A DNA stretch of 64,000 nucleotides from Shewanella fidelis ATCC BAA-318 (GCF_000518605.1 NZ_JADX01000018.1:62001-126000); one strand, 5' to 3'. Positions 1 through 9,395 are shown, counted from the first letter of the stretch. Made by a program: numbers and translations. The notes: generated by a model not told the origin, from the letters alone.

Positions 1-2459
1 TCAATACTTACGCTAGGGGTGGTTACATCTAGTGTCAGGCCTGTACCGGTAAATACAGCTGTGTCTCCAGATACCTGCTTCCAGCTGTAGCTCGTCCCTT
101 CTGGAGCATCAGCAACAGTCGCTGTAATGGTAGTGTTATCTCCTTCAGTTAGCTGAGTATTGCCAGCAAACGTCACATCTAAACTCAGAGGTACATTAGC
201 CACGAGCAGGCTAACAGCTTTAGTCGTTTCTAAAGTTCCGTCGCTGATGGTTAAGCTAAAGTTCAATGTCTCGTCGGCTTTAACCATTGGCGCTGTCAGA
301 GACAATATCGCCTTGTCACCAACAAGGATCTTTTCTTCAGCAACAATTTGCTCCCACTTGTACGTAAGAACAACACCTTCACCAGCTTTGATTTCAGAAG
401 CATCGATACTATATGCAGCTCCTTCGGTTACACTCTCTGGAGTTTCAATATCGCCTTCGACAACTAAGACAGGGTTTGGATCGTCATTACAGACTGCACC
501 ATACACTTGTTGGACTAACTCAGGACGATCAATGAAAGGGTTACGGTTACCCTGATATTTATATACTTGGTTGTTACGGTTTTGCTCGTAGCTATCAACA
601 GCGTCTAACTTGTTCCAGGCATACAGAGTACAAAGCGTACCGATAAGCGGTTCGCTATCCTCAGCAGTAGTCGTTAGACGATCGACTGCAACTAGATCAG
701 GCATATTGGTTGTCGCTGTATCGGTACCCTGATAACGAGTATCCATATACATGATCATACGAGCCACGTCGCCTTTCACCTCATCGCGAGGCTCCCAGCA
801 GTCCGTAGTTTTGTCTAGGTAGTTACCCGTACCTACACCGTTGAACAAAACCTCTTCACCAGTGTCGCGACACGCACCAAAGTCATTATTACTTCGTGCA
901 GTGTTGATGCCTGGATCTGAAGGACGAAGGTGGTGAGCATCGGTGTAGCCCCATTGAGAGTCACTAGGGAAACCATGGCTCTTAGCCCAAACGTGTTCAC
1001 GGTTCCATTTGCCCACACCGCTACCACTTGTTTGGTTGTCGTACTTAGAAATAGAAGCCCCCGTGTAGATCTCGATAACATTTTTATCGTTATCAGGATC
1101 TTGGTCAGCGTGGGTCAGTGCACTCCAAACTTGTTTATAGGTCAGATACTTGTGATCTTTAGCAATGATTGCGGATAGGGCGTTCTTAAGCTCATCAGCA
1201 TTGGCAAAATCGCCACTTAATACATCAGAGTAATAGATCTCAGCATTGAATGTAGTAGGGTCGGCAACTGGTGTCAGCGTTTCGCAACCTGTGCAAGGAC
1301 CTGTTTCTGGATCGGGGTCTGGAGGCGTAACTGAGCCATCACAGGCACTCTCACCAGCACAACCAAGACCGTCAGAGGTATCAACGTCGAATACTGTCCA
1401 CTGGTTATTGGCTCCTGGAAAATCGGCTTCTGCAACAGTGTCACCAGAAGTGACGCTGTCTTTTCGACGTAGGGTCTTATTCGCGGTAGAGAAATTTGCG
1501 TTGTTTGGATCAGTCCAAGCAGCCCCAGGATCTTCGCCACGCTTACCGAAGCGATCGATAACCACATCGTCTTTTGTCAAGACTAGGGCATCGTCACCGT
1601 TGAAATAAGTTACGGTAGAAGCGTTGCCTACTTTGAACGCATCAGCTGCACCAGAATTATGGAAAACAAGGCTCTTTCCTGGCTCCAGAGTGCCCGTCAG
1701 TGTCTCGGTATTACCTGGCTCAGTCTTACCATTGCCAAATAACGTCAGCTTGTAAACGTTGGCATCGAGATCGATAGCTGTGCCACCTACGTTTGAAATT
1801 TCAATCGCTTTGTTGCTACTGCTACCTTCGATGTATTCGGTAATCAGCAGTAACCCAGGAGTGGCTTCAGCGCTACAAGCGCTTTCACCAGCGCAGCCTA
1901 GGCCATCAGACGTGTCAGTATCAAACACTAGCCATTGGTCACCAGTAGGGAAGGCTGCTGCAGCATCGGTATCACCTGTGGTAACAGTGGCTTTGCGACG
2001 TAGCGTCTTATTAGCACTGGAGAAATCGGCGTTATTTGGATCCGTCCAAGCTGAACCTGGATCCTCGCCCAATTTACCAAAACGATCGATCACAGCATCA
2101 TCCTTGGTCAATACCAAGGCATCGTCACCGTTGAAGTAGGTTATGGTTGAAGCGTTACCCACTTTGAAGGCATCGTTCGCCCCAGAGTTGTGAAAAACGA
2201 TGCTCTTTCCAGGTGGCAGAGTACCTGTTAGCGTCTCGGTATTACCAGGCTCAGTTTTTCCATTACTAAACAACGTCAGCTTATAAACATTAGCATCTAA
2301 ATCTAAGGTGCTGGTGCCTACATTGGATATCTCAAGCGCTTTATTGCTGCTACTACCTTCGATGTACTCAGTAATAACTAGATTAGCATTGGCAGCAGTG
2401 GAAAGGGTGCCTAAAAACATGGCAGTCGCTGTAGCAACTGCACTCTTTTTAATTCTCAT
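1..2459 (-). CDS. Extracellular endonuclease I-family nuclease with two lamin-tail domains (3' end off window)
   Basis: A secreted DNase is likely. The reading frame is open from ATG at 2459 to the left edge with no stop (about 819 codons seen). Residues 1-25 form a signal peptide ending ANA. Two lamin-tail domains follow at about 26-198 and 203-375, then an endonuclease I domain at about 395-640. The nuclease core shows NREHVWAKSHGFP with the presumed catalytic His at 489, and TDAHHLRPSD at 506-515, the counterpart of the DLHNL metal-site region of EndA/Vvn nucleases. Two PKD/Ig-like modules follow. A sorting tail, if present, lies outside the window. It is the last visible gene of a porin-exeM-nuclease cluster, 74 bases after exeM. 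Family assignment is firm; secretion and substrate are inferred. Confidence 0.87.
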   Translation of the reverse strand, partial: MRIKKSAVATATAMFLGTLSTAANANLVITEYIEGSSSNKALEISNVGTSTLDLDANVYKLTLFSNGKTEPGNTETLTGTLPPGKSIVFHNSGANDAFKVGNASTITYFNGDDALVLTKDDAVIDRFGKLGEDPGSAWTDPNNADFSSANKTLRRKATVTTGDTDAAAAFPTGDQWLVFDTDTSDGLGCAGESACSAEATPGLLLITEYIEGSSSNKAIEISNVGGTAIDLDANVYKLTLFGNGKTEPGNTETLTGTLEPGKSLVFHNSGAADAFKVGNASTVTYFNGDDALVLTKDDVVIDRFGKRGEDPGAAWTDPNNANFSTANKTLRRKDSVTSGDTVAEADFPGANNQWTVFDVDTSDGLGCAGESACDGSVTPPDPDPETGPCTGCETLTPVADPTTFNAEIYYSDVLSGDFANADELKNALSAIIAKDHKYLTYKQVWSALTHADQDPDNDKNVIEIYTGASISKYDNQTSGSGVGKWNREHVWAKSHGFPSDSQWGYTDAHHLRPSDPGINTARSNNDFGACRDTGEEVLFNGVGTGNYLDKTTDCWEPRDEVKGDVARMIMYMDTRYQGTDTATTNMPDLVAVDRLTTTAEDSEPLIGTLCTLYAWNKLDAVDSYEQNRNNQVYKYQGNRNPFIDRPELVQQVYGAVCNDDPNPVLVVEGDIETPESVTEGAAYSIDASEIKAGEGVVLTYKWEQIVAEEKILVGDKAILSLTAPMVKADETLNFSLTISDGTLETTKAVSLLVANVPLSLDVTFAGNTQLTEGDNTTITATVADAPEGTSYSWKQVSGDTAVFTGTGLTLDVTTPSVSI
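1323..2384 (-). repeat. Tandem in-gene duplication of lamin-tail domain (2 x 531 bp)
   Basis: Residues 26-202 and 203-379 of the left-edge nuclease are direct repeats with a 177-residue period (1854-2384 and 1323-1853). Both copies carry the same landmarks in order: ITEYIEGSSSNKA, LDLDANVYKLTLF or its near match, GKTEPGNTETLTGTL, TYFNGDDALVLTKDD, VIDRFGK and LGCAGESAC. The copies match over most positions, including at DNA level, so the duplication looks recent or is being homogenised. Confidence 0.9.
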
Positions 2460-2487
2460 AATGTTATCTCTTTTGATTCCTTTAAGG

Positions 2488-2516
2488 GAAGCGCGCAGCC
2501 CGAAAGCAGGCGCTTC
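2488..2516 (-). other. Intercistronic stem-loop between exeM and the downstream nuclease
   Basis: Arms GAAGCGC (2488-2494) and GCGCTTC (2510-2516) pair perfectly around a 15-base loop in the 74-base gap. No T-run follows on the minus strand, so it is not a standard terminator. It could be an mRNA-processing or stability element that sets the relative levels of the two nucleases; that role is inference. Confidence 0.5.
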
Positions 2517-2533
2517 ATCGTCGAGAAGAAGGC

Positions 2534-5500
2534 TTATTTGCGAAGGCGACGGCGCATAGCAGCCAGCCCAAGCAGGGATAACAAGCTAATGAAACCTGTG
2601 CTACCAGCACTACCGTCACCACCAGTTTGGTCGCTTTCTTCCTCTACAATGTCCGCAATCAAGGAGTCGCGGTTAGAGACCTTCGCTAGGAAAGATTGCT
2701 CAGAGCCTGCTAAAATTTTGCCATCTCGCTGTAGCCTTACAGTCACCTTGTAGATAGCTGATGGTGCTCCAAAGACCTCGAAGTTGACCAATGCTGTTGA
2801 GTCATTAGAAATCACCACATTAGGCAGTAGCATTTGGCTCAAATCTAAACGCTGTTCATCATCATCAGGACTCATACTGATTGTTGCGACATCGCCAACT
2901 TGAGTAGAAATACCCGTTGGGATCTGATAAGGAACCTTGATTAGCTTTCTTAGTTTTGGCAGGTTCAGAGGCACGTTACGATCTGCATCACCTGGCTTAT
3001 AGTTCAGAGTGATTAGTGCAGGATCGTGATCCGATGCGCGATAGATGTCCTCTTTGTAGAACTTATGCGTTCCAGTACCGTCGATGGTACCTTTAAAGCG
3101 GTTTTGATAGTCATACAGGCCGGTTTCTGCAGCATTAACATGCCAGTCAGTGGCATCAATCACGCGGTCTTTTAGAGAAGGTGAGATCAAGATGTGATCC
3201 AGTGAGCCAATTTCATCACTGAAAGAGTAACTCCAAGGTGTCTTCCCCTTTTCCATGAGCTTTTCAGCGACGATATCGATGTAGCCATAAGTTTTAGTGA
3301 TGATGACAGGAGAGCCATCTTCGTTGAACTGAGGCTTAGGTCCAAGGAAGGTGTGACTAGCGGTAACGATTGTCTTGTTGCGTGGGTTCTCGGTAAGAAC
3401 TAATATAGGATCTTCTTTGCCATAAGCATTCAAGTCGCCAAGGATGATCTTATCGCCTGGAACGTCTTCCATCTCTTCACCTAAGTGCACGGCACCTGCT
3501 ACACGGAACTCAGCACATGAGCCTTGGTAGTCCAGATCTGGCGCTGTACGGTTGTTCCAGGTGGTAGCATTACCAAACTCAACACCTTGCCATTCTTCCC
3601 AACAAGTAGAGCCTTTTGATTTAAGGTGATTTACAGCTAGAGTCAAGCGCTTGCCTGTTTGGTTAACGATAAAGGTTACAACCAAGGCATCACGGTGGTA
3701 ATTCTGACCGTTCTCTAGAATTTCCTGATTCTGATCTTTGATCACTTCACCTAAGTCATTCACTATAGTCGGTGCTTTTTGTTGAGGCATTGGGATAACA
3801 CGAGTACGTTCAATGCTCATCTTACTTGGACGATATATGATGCCTGTTGCAATAGCGTCAGAACCAATGGCATCAAGGTTATCCAACATTTGATTGCCAT
3901 TGTTGTCAAAACCAACAAACACATAACGGTTCTCAGTAGAGTTAGGACCATTGTAATCCTGAGGTCTCTCATCCACATATTGAATATTAACCTGATTCAC
4001 AATCTCGGCAATTGCACTAGCATCACCAAAACCGTTGTTTTCAATCTCCATCAACGCCATGACATCGGCATCTTGAGCACGAATAATTTCTACCAGCTTG
4101 GTTCTCTGGTTAATGTATTCATCGTAGCTATCTGCGCCTCGGCTCTGACCAAAGTTGTTGTTGTCGCCACCGAAAGGAGAGTTAAAAAAGTTAAACAGGT
4201 TCTGACTAGAAATACGGATAGCAAAATCATCATCTGCCACAGTATCTTTCAGATCTGGTGTCTCAGTACGCGGTAAGTTGTGAACAAAGTTATCACTCGT
4301 CAACTGGTTGGTTATAGTCAGGCTATAGTCTTGATCATACTTGTCAGTCCCTGGGATCAACTCAGTTTCATATTGACTGATTACACCTTCCGCGTTGATT
4401 AAACTATCGTCGATACGGATGTAGTTGGTGTGTGGGTCACTGTTAAAACCAGCGTAATAAGGCAACTCGGTGCCATTGGATTTAGTGGCACTTTCAATCA
4501 CTAAACGATAGTCATTGTTTTGCTCATAGGCCGCCTTCGACTCTGGGCTTCCTGCCACATGCAAATGGTTTGGCTGAAGATTAGGACGTTTATAAGCCGC
4601 CACCATGTTGTTGCGGTTATGCCCTTTACTACTTAAAAGGTAGTTGTAACTGAAGCTGCGAGTAATACGCATATCTTGGTCGCCATCAGTCTGAGGGTCC
4701 AAATCTGTAGGCAGGTTAACCAACATTCCTTCGTAACGTTCCAACGTCTTATCGAATGAGCCGTTATCAGAGCTAATAACCTCAATATCGGTAGGCTGAG
4801 TGAAGATGTCAGTATCAGTAACATTCCAGCTAAATGCAGTATCTGCAGATAGTTGAGTCTGACCTTCAAACTCTACTACTTTACTGCCAATACAAACTGT
4901 CTGACCAACCTTCAAGTCACCGGCTGCGCTAGAACTAACAAAGATACCATCGGAAGTCTCTGGATTGTTATCAGAGGCAATATTGCGAAGATAGAAGCCC
5001 TCATTCGGAATAGACACCTTAGCTGAAACTATCCCTTCTACGGCTATCTTTTCTTCAGATTCAGTTTTACCTTCGGCAATCAGAGGTGAGGTAAAGCCTG
5101 TGCCTTGGACTTCGCTAGGAGCCTTAATTTCGCTTCTATCTATTGGACATGTGAAGATGTCCATTATGTCTTCTGCATCAGCGGCAGGTAGCTCTGATTT
5201 ACCTAAATCATCAAATCTTATTGGTAAGATGTTCTGCCACTTGGTCGCATCGAAAGTACCTGATTGAGCAGGATTGTTGCCATCAGCAGCTTTTTTACGA
5301 CGTAAAGTGGTATTTGGAGCCCACTTGCTAGACTCATTTGCTGCTCCAACACGGTCGATAACAGTATCACCATTTTTCAGGAAGAAACCGTCATCACTTG
5401 TCAGAAACAGATTGTTGTACTTATTACTGCTGTCATAGGTAGAGATAACAACAGTTCCACCTTGAGCCGTGATGGCATTACGAAACTCTTCACTGGCTCT

Positions 5501-5788
5501 GCTATTGACAACCACCATCGAAGCACCTGGTGCAAGTACCTGACCTGTCAGCAGTGGCTTAGCATCAGCGTTAAGCAATTCGTTGTCGTACTTACCACTA
5601 GAGCGTTGGTAAGCAGTAATGTCGTCGGTAAAGGTGAAGGCATCTGAGCCTGTATTAGTAATTTCAACCGCGCCCACGTTTGCATCGGTACTTTGGGTCA
5701 TTTCAGTGATCAGCAAGTCTTCAACGCCAGCAAAGGCGCCCATGCTAATGGTGCTGGCAATGGCCAGCGATAGGAAACTTTTCTTCAT
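2534..5788 (-). CDS. exeM: ExeM/NucH-family extracellular nuclease with GlyGly-CTERM tail
   Basis: Predicted secreted DNase of the endonuclease/exonuclease/phosphatase (EEP) fold, 1084 aa. A signal peptide ends near AFA (residue 20). A lamin-tail domain covers about 21-185, an OB-fold-like region about 210-350, and the EEP domain about 525-930. Catalytic signatures are visible: LMEIEN with Glu581/583, VNHLKSKG, DLNAYGKEDP and SDHDPA at 919-924. The C-terminus has a Gly/Ser-rich stretch, a hydrophobic helix and a final RRRLRK, the GlyGly-CTERM pattern recognised by rhombosortase. The closest characterised relative is probably Shewanella ExeM, involved in extracellular DNA turnover; at 1084 aa this protein is longer than I recall for ExeM. 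It lies 32 bases downstream of a porin gene, so the two are probably co-transcribed. The exact symbol is by family resemblance. Confidence 0.88.
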   Translation of the reverse strand: MKKSFLSLAIASTISMGAFAGVEDLLITEMTQSTDANVGAVEITNTGSDAFTFTDDITAYQRSSGKYDNELLNADAKPLLTGQVLAPGASMVVVNSRASEEFRNAITAQGGTVVISTYDSSNKYNNLFLTSDDGFFLKNGDTVIDRVGAANESSKWAPNTTLRRKKAADGNNPAQSGTFDATKWQNILPIRFDDLGKSELPAADAEDIMDIFTCPIDRSEIKAPSEVQGTGFTSPLIAEGKTESEEKIAVEGIVSAKVSIPNEGFYLRNIASDNNPETSDGIFVSSSAAGDLKVGQTVCIGSKVVEFEGQTQLSADTAFSWNVTDTDIFTQPTDIEVISSDNGSFDKTLERYEGMLVNLPTDLDPQTDGDQDMRITRSFSYNYLLSSKGHNRNNMVAAYKRPNLQPNHLHVAGSPESKAAYEQNNDYRLVIESATKSNGTELPYYAGFNSDPHTNYIRIDDSLINAEGVISQYETELIPGTDKYDQDYSLTITNQLTSDNFVHNLPRTETPDLKDTVADDDFAIRISSQNLFNFFNSPFGGDNNNFGQSRGADSYDEYINQRTKLVEIIRAQDADVMALMEIENNGFGDASAIAEIVNQVNIQYVDERPQDYNGPNSTENRYVFVGFDNNGNQMLDNLDAIGSDAIATGIIYRPSKMSIERTRVIPMPQQKAPTIVNDLGEVIKDQNQEILENGQNYHRDALVVTFIVNQTGKRLTLAVNHLKSKGSTCWEEWQGVEFGNATTWNNRTAPDLDYQGSCAEFRVAGAVHLGEEMEDVPGDKIILGDLNAYGKEDPILVLTENPRNKTIVTASHTFLGPKPQFNEDGSPVIITKTYGYIDIVAEKLMEKGKTPWSYSFSDEIGSLDHILISPSLKDRVIDATDWHVNAAETGLYDYQNRFKGTIDGTGTHKFYKEDIYRASDHDPALITLNYKPGDADRNVPLNLPKLRKLIKVPYQIPTGISTQVGDVATISMSPDDDEQRLDLSQMLLPNVVISNDSTALVNFEVFGAPSAIYKVTVRLQRDGKILAGSEQSFLAKVSNRDSLIADIVEEESDQTGGDGSAGSTGFISLLSLLGLAAMRRRLRK

Positions 5789-5820
5789 AGTAGACTCTGT
5801 AAAATTGAATACGATTAGGA

Positions 5821-6873
5821 CTAGAAGTACATGCGCACGTATGCGTAGCCTGCTTCTGGAGCTTCGCCAACTCGACCTTCAAGTGAAAGCACGATGTCAC
5901 GAGCTGGGCGATAGTTAAAACCTAAGCTAGCCCAACGACGCTCTTTACCGTATTCAGGTGGTAACTCTGAATAGTCGTAGTTCGGAGCGAGTAGATCCCA
6001 CCCTTCATACTCTTCGTGGTTTATAGAGCTAATTATTTCCCAGTGTTCATTCAGATCGTATTTAGCACTGGCCGTTAATCCATAGTTGCGGAAGGTTTGG
6101 TAATCTAGGTGTACTTCGCCGCTTTTACGTGTAGACAAGTCTTCATCTTCTAAAAAGCCATTTAAACCAATAGAAAGGTTTGACATTAGTTTAAGGCGTG
6201 CTCCTAAACCTATTAGTTTTTGCTCACCGTATTTACTGATGCCGTTAGAGCCGCCACGGGTTTCTACGCCAACTACGACAGATAAAAAGTCAGACATCCA
6301 CCCCATATAACCGTTAATGATGTCACCTTGCAGGGCACCACTTTTGTGTTCGCCATCGTATGAGTAAGAAGCTCCAAAAATAAGATTTTCAAACTTTGCT
6401 TGATACTTAACGGTATTTTCTTGATCGCCAGCTTCACCGGTTTCAATGGATTTGTTGAAGGTGAAATCACCAAAGTGGTCGTAATCATCAAATGCTGTAT
6501 CAGTTAGGCCTAGCTCGACCCACTGTTGTTCAGTGAAGAGATAACCTACGTACAACTTGTCGATGGCCAATTCGAATTCACCGTCACCGCCAAGCCAGTT
6601 ACGGCGTTGGTAGTCTAGCTCTAGACGATAAGTAAATTGTTGACGTTGCCCCGTTACCCCTAGAGTCGCAAAGCTATCATCTACATAGCCTTTGGTATCG
6701 TAGAACTCATCGTGGTTGTAATCTGCATGAGTGTCAAAATGGCCCCCTACACCTACTTCGCCATATAAGCGCACGTGGTCACCTTGACTTTCACCGTCTA
6801 ACACTACAGCGTTCACTGAACCAGCACTAAGCATGGTGATAATAGCGATTGCAACTGTTGATTTATTTAACAT
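5821..6873 (-). CDS. Outer-membrane porin (general porin-like beta-barrel)
   Basis: A 350-aa protein with a signal peptide ending VNA (residue 22), then alternating aromatic/polar strands through the whole length, and a terminal YAYVRMYF. The final Phe is the BAM-recognition signature of outer-membrane barrels. The opening VRLYGEVGVGG followed by DDSFATLGVTG resembles the first strands of trimeric general porins. It is the first gene of the cluster with two secreted nucleases, so it could take up their small products, but pore selectivity cannot be read from the sequence. The start ATG is preceded by GGAAA. A long AT-rich region lies upstream, consistent with its own regulated promoter. Confidence 0.82.
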   Translation of the reverse strand: MLNKSTVAIAIITMLSAGSVNAVVLDGESQGDHVRLYGEVGVGGHFDTHADYNHDEFYDTKGYVDDSFATLGVTGQRQQFTYRLELDYQRRNWLGGDGEFELAIDKLYVGYLFTEQQWVELGLTDTAFDDYDHFGDFTFNKSIETGEAGDQENTVKYQAKFENLIFGASYSYDGEHKSGALQGDIINGYMGWMSDFLSVVVGVETRGGSNGISKYGEQKLIGLGARLKLMSNLSIGLNGFLEDEDLSTRKSGEVHLDYQTFRNYGLTASAKYDLNEHWEIISSINHEEYEGWDLLAPNYDYSELPPEYGKERRWASLGFNYRPARDIVLSLEGRVGEAPEAGYAYVRMYF

Positions 6874-7734
6874 TGCTGTTATTTCCGATTAGTAATTTGT
6901 CAGCCTATATTTGAAGGCCAAACTCAAAATTAAAAATGTTTATTAGTAATATTTGAAACTTATGGATAGTTAGGTAGGTGGAGAGTTCGATGACGAAAAT
7001 GTAGATATATTTGTTGCATACTTCATGGATCAACCCCTAGCTTGTAATAAAGTCGTTAATTTTTATTAACGTTCGGCGCGATTGTTGCAGAAATTTGTAA
7101 CAAAAAAAAGAAGTGCTAATCATATTTTGTGTTTATAAGCATCTGTTAAATATGGAAAAAATAGGATTTCACTGGGTCGATATTGAGAACAGTGATGGGT
7201 AAGGTTGGTATTGCGGTATTATCAATCAGTGATTTAGGTGAGAACGTTGTGGTGATATTTTTATGTTAAATAACTGGGTGGGTAAAAGATTTTTTGTGAA
7301 AAATAATTCAATAAAAACAGTCTAACGTTGCTGTATTGTGTGCATCTTGGAGTGAAATCAGCTCCTACTTTAGGAAGAGCTAGTTGTTGATGGAGTATCA
7401 CTAGATCTGTTTATGTCAGTATTTAGTGCGTATCAAATTTCCGCTCTGCTTCTAACGCCTGTGGTCATTTTCATAACTAACGTATTTCTTTGCTTAGGCT
7501 AGTTAGCTAACCCTGACATTATCTTGGTTCACCAAGCATTTATGTTGTATTAGCATAACTTTTTAAAAGCACTAAATCTCATCAAAAAATGCAGCTATTA
7601 GCTTTAAATTAGTTTGTAAAAAATCGCTCTGGGTTGATCAAATTCTAGTATTGATTGGTATTACTCCGTATCTCCTTGCAGTAAGAATTGCCTGTATGTC
7701 AGACTACCGCTGTCTTCAATAATATGAGCTGCAC
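6874..7734. other. Gene-free 861-bp AT-rich region between divergent genes
   Basis: Both strands carry only very short open frames. The longest I noticed is a 29-codon hydrophobic frame at 7413-7502 without a ribosome-binding site. It must hold the promoters of the leftward porin cluster and of the rightward gene at 7735. One copy of the dispersed 16-base repeat lies at 7648-7663. I see no tRNA, known riboswitch or clear operator. Confidence 0.6.
7648..7663 (-). repeat. Dispersed intergenic repeat, copy A
   Basis: On the minus strand this reads TAATACCAATCAATAC, 14 of 16 positions matching the consensus TAATACCAATCAGTAT shared with copies at 25308, 35304 and 52564. The outer arms are partly self-complementary (ATAC/GTAT in other copies). 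Confidence 0.6.
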
Positions 7735-8415
7735 GTGAAAAATAAGCTGTCAGGACTGGTTGTTTCCGTCTTTGTTTTTATCGTCATTGTTATTTTTAAT
7801 GCTTTGTTTGGCGCCCCACCCATCGCACTTAGCGGCATAGAAAAGTACAGTAATAGTCTGCCTGCAGCAGAGGCGCGTGAACTTGGTTTGGTGTTATTTG
7901 CCGAGAAACGTTATTCAGAGGCAAGGGCTTTTTTCACGCCATCAGCCGAGTTAGGTGATATGCCAAGTCAGCTGGCACTGGCGACGCTTTATTTTTACGA
8001 CTTAGAAGCTGCTGATAATTATCAGCATGCGTATCACTGGTTTAGCCAAAATAGTAATAATGCTTTTGCACAATACTATTTAAGTCTGTTTTATCACTTT
8101 GGGCATTACGTACCACAAAGCCCGCAAAAATCCCGATATTGGCTAGAAAAATCCGCTGGGCAATCTTTTCCTGCGGCGCAGCATAATTTGGCTGTGTATT
8201 ATTTTAATTTGGGTAACTATCCCATGGCGTATCAATGGGCGCTATACGCTAGAGGCAATCATTTTTCTCAGTCTCGGGCTTTAGTCAAACAAGCTGCTAA
8301 GCAGTTATCTTTGGCCGAAAAAGCCAATATGGATCAACACTACAGAAATACTCAAATAGAGCATGAATGGAGTGATAAGACCTTGATCTCTGAATTGTTA
8401 GAGCAGGTGTTGTGA
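7735..8415 (+). CDS. Membrane-anchored Sel1/TPR-like repeat protein
   Basis: 226 aa, GTG start (the in-frame choice; the ATG just upstream runs straight into a stop). One N-terminal membrane helix, about residues 8-26, is followed by helical repeats from about 50 to 175 with Sel1-like spacing (GDMPSQLALATLYF, NAFAQYYLSLFYHFG, SFPAAQHNLAVYYF). Such repeats are protein-binding scaffolds, so a periplasmic docking role is possible. No catalytic motif is seen. It overlaps the next gene region by a few bases, so the two are probably translated together. I do not recognise a named orthologue. Confidence 0.7.
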   Translation: MKNKLSGLVVSVFVFIVIVIFNALFGAPPIALSGIEKYSNSLPAAEARELGLVLFAEKRYSEARAFFTPSAELGDMPSQLALATLYFYDLEAADNYQHAYHWFSQNSNNAFAQYYLSLFYHFGHYVPQSPQKSRYWLEKSAGQSFPAAQHNLAVYYFNLGNYPMAYQWALYARGNHFSQSRALVKQAAKQLSLAEKANMDQHYRNTQIEHEWSDKTLISELLEQVL

Positions 8416-8417
8416 AT

Positions 8418-9395
8418 ATGAAAATCAGCAGTTTTTCGTTAATGCTCGCAAGTGGACAAAGCCAAAGCTTCGGTGCGTTAACAAGCCAGACAAGGCTAAA
8501 ACAAGTACTTAAACAAGCACTTGAACTCGCAGAGACTGACACGCTACCAACGCATGAACAGGCATCTAACGCTGCAGCTACAGCTAAGGCAACAGCTGAT
8601 GCAAACTCTAGCGTAAAACCAGAGGCAAAGGCGATGCCGATGTTAATCGTGCAAGCAAAATCAGGGTATGCTGAGTTTACTTTTACTTTCGATTTGTTAA
8701 CTAAGGAAGAGGGGCTATTGACCCTATTTTATAGTGGTTCTAAAGCGGCTAAAGAGCGACAAAAGCAATTTGGTTTTGTCACTATCGATGACTTACAGCT
8801 GCATTTACAGCGTTTGTTGACTATGAATAAGGCACAACTGACAGACTTTTATTTTGCGAAACATACGTTAGTGCAGCGGATCGTTAAATACACTCTGCTT
8901 AGCTATGTCGTTGCAGCAGTGTCTGGTTTGTTATCTTATGTTTATTTTTCTGACTTACTTTGGCGCGATGATGTGTTTAGCAGTTTTTATACTGCCACAA
9001 TCATCATTTATTTGGTTAGCTTGCCAGTTTTTATCTGTCATGCCATGTCAGCTGATAATCGAGAACGAGCACAGCAAATGGGCCAAAGCCTGGCTAAGCA
9101 GATGTTAGCTCTTATGTTTGGTAATGTTATTTTTAGCTTGGCCATTGCTGCTGGTGGGGTGAATTTGATGCATGTTGTTCAAGCTCAAACTACGACAATT
9201 GAAATCAAGTTTGCTGATAAAAATCGTGACTATTGGGGCAAGCATTGTAAAGGCGGCGTACGTATTGATGATTTTTCTGGCACGATTTGCTTGCAAGATA
9301 GAGCCTATTGGCAGGTGATCCGCCCTGAAATGACCGCGAGTGCGACTGGGCAGCTTTCTAACGTGGCGTTTGATGTAAAAGCGATGGCGCTTTAA
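8418..9395 (+). CDS. Uncharacterised membrane protein with three predicted helices
   Basis: 325 aa from ATG 8418; a GTG at 8412 would add two residues and overlap the previous stop. CAGG at 8404-8407 is a plausible ribosome-binding site for the ATG. The N-terminal 150 residues are soluble with an Ala/Thr/Lys-rich linker around 45-75. Hydrophobic helices lie at about 155-175, 185-208 and 232-252. The C-terminal about 70 residues, containing one pair of Cys (KHCKGG and TICLQD), probably lie outside the cytoplasm. I see no known family signature. Its partner is the upstream Sel1-like gene, and a strong terminator follows it. Confidence 0.65.
   Translation: MKISSFSLMLASGQSQSFGALTSQTRLKQVLKQALELAETDTLPTHEQASNAAATAKATADANSSVKPEAKAMPMLIVQAKSGYAEFTFTFDLLTKEEGLLTLFYSGSKAAKERQKQFGFVTIDDLQLHLQRLLTMNKAQLTDFYFAKHTLVQRIVKYTLLSYVVAAVSGLLSYVYFSDLLWRDDVFSSFYTATIIIYLVSLPVFICHAMSADNRERAQQMGQSLAKQMLALMFGNVIFSLAIAAGGVNLMHVVQAQTTTIEIKFADKNRDYWGKHCKGGVRIDDFSGTICLQDRAYWQVIRPEMTASATGQLSNVAFDVKAMAL

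Noticed and set aside
160-2559. Plus-strand open frames of 80-130 codons opposite the left-edge nuclease
   Set aside because: They mirror the repetitive coding sequence of the minus-strand gene and have no ribosome-binding sites or recognisable domains.
3779-4276. 165-codon plus-strand frame inside exeM
   Set aside because: It lies wholly opposite the catalytic domain of exeM and its translation has no domain character.
7413-7502. 29-codon hydrophobic open frame in the gene-free region
   Set aside because: No ribosome-binding site; too short to judge by composition alone. Small membrane peptide remains possible.
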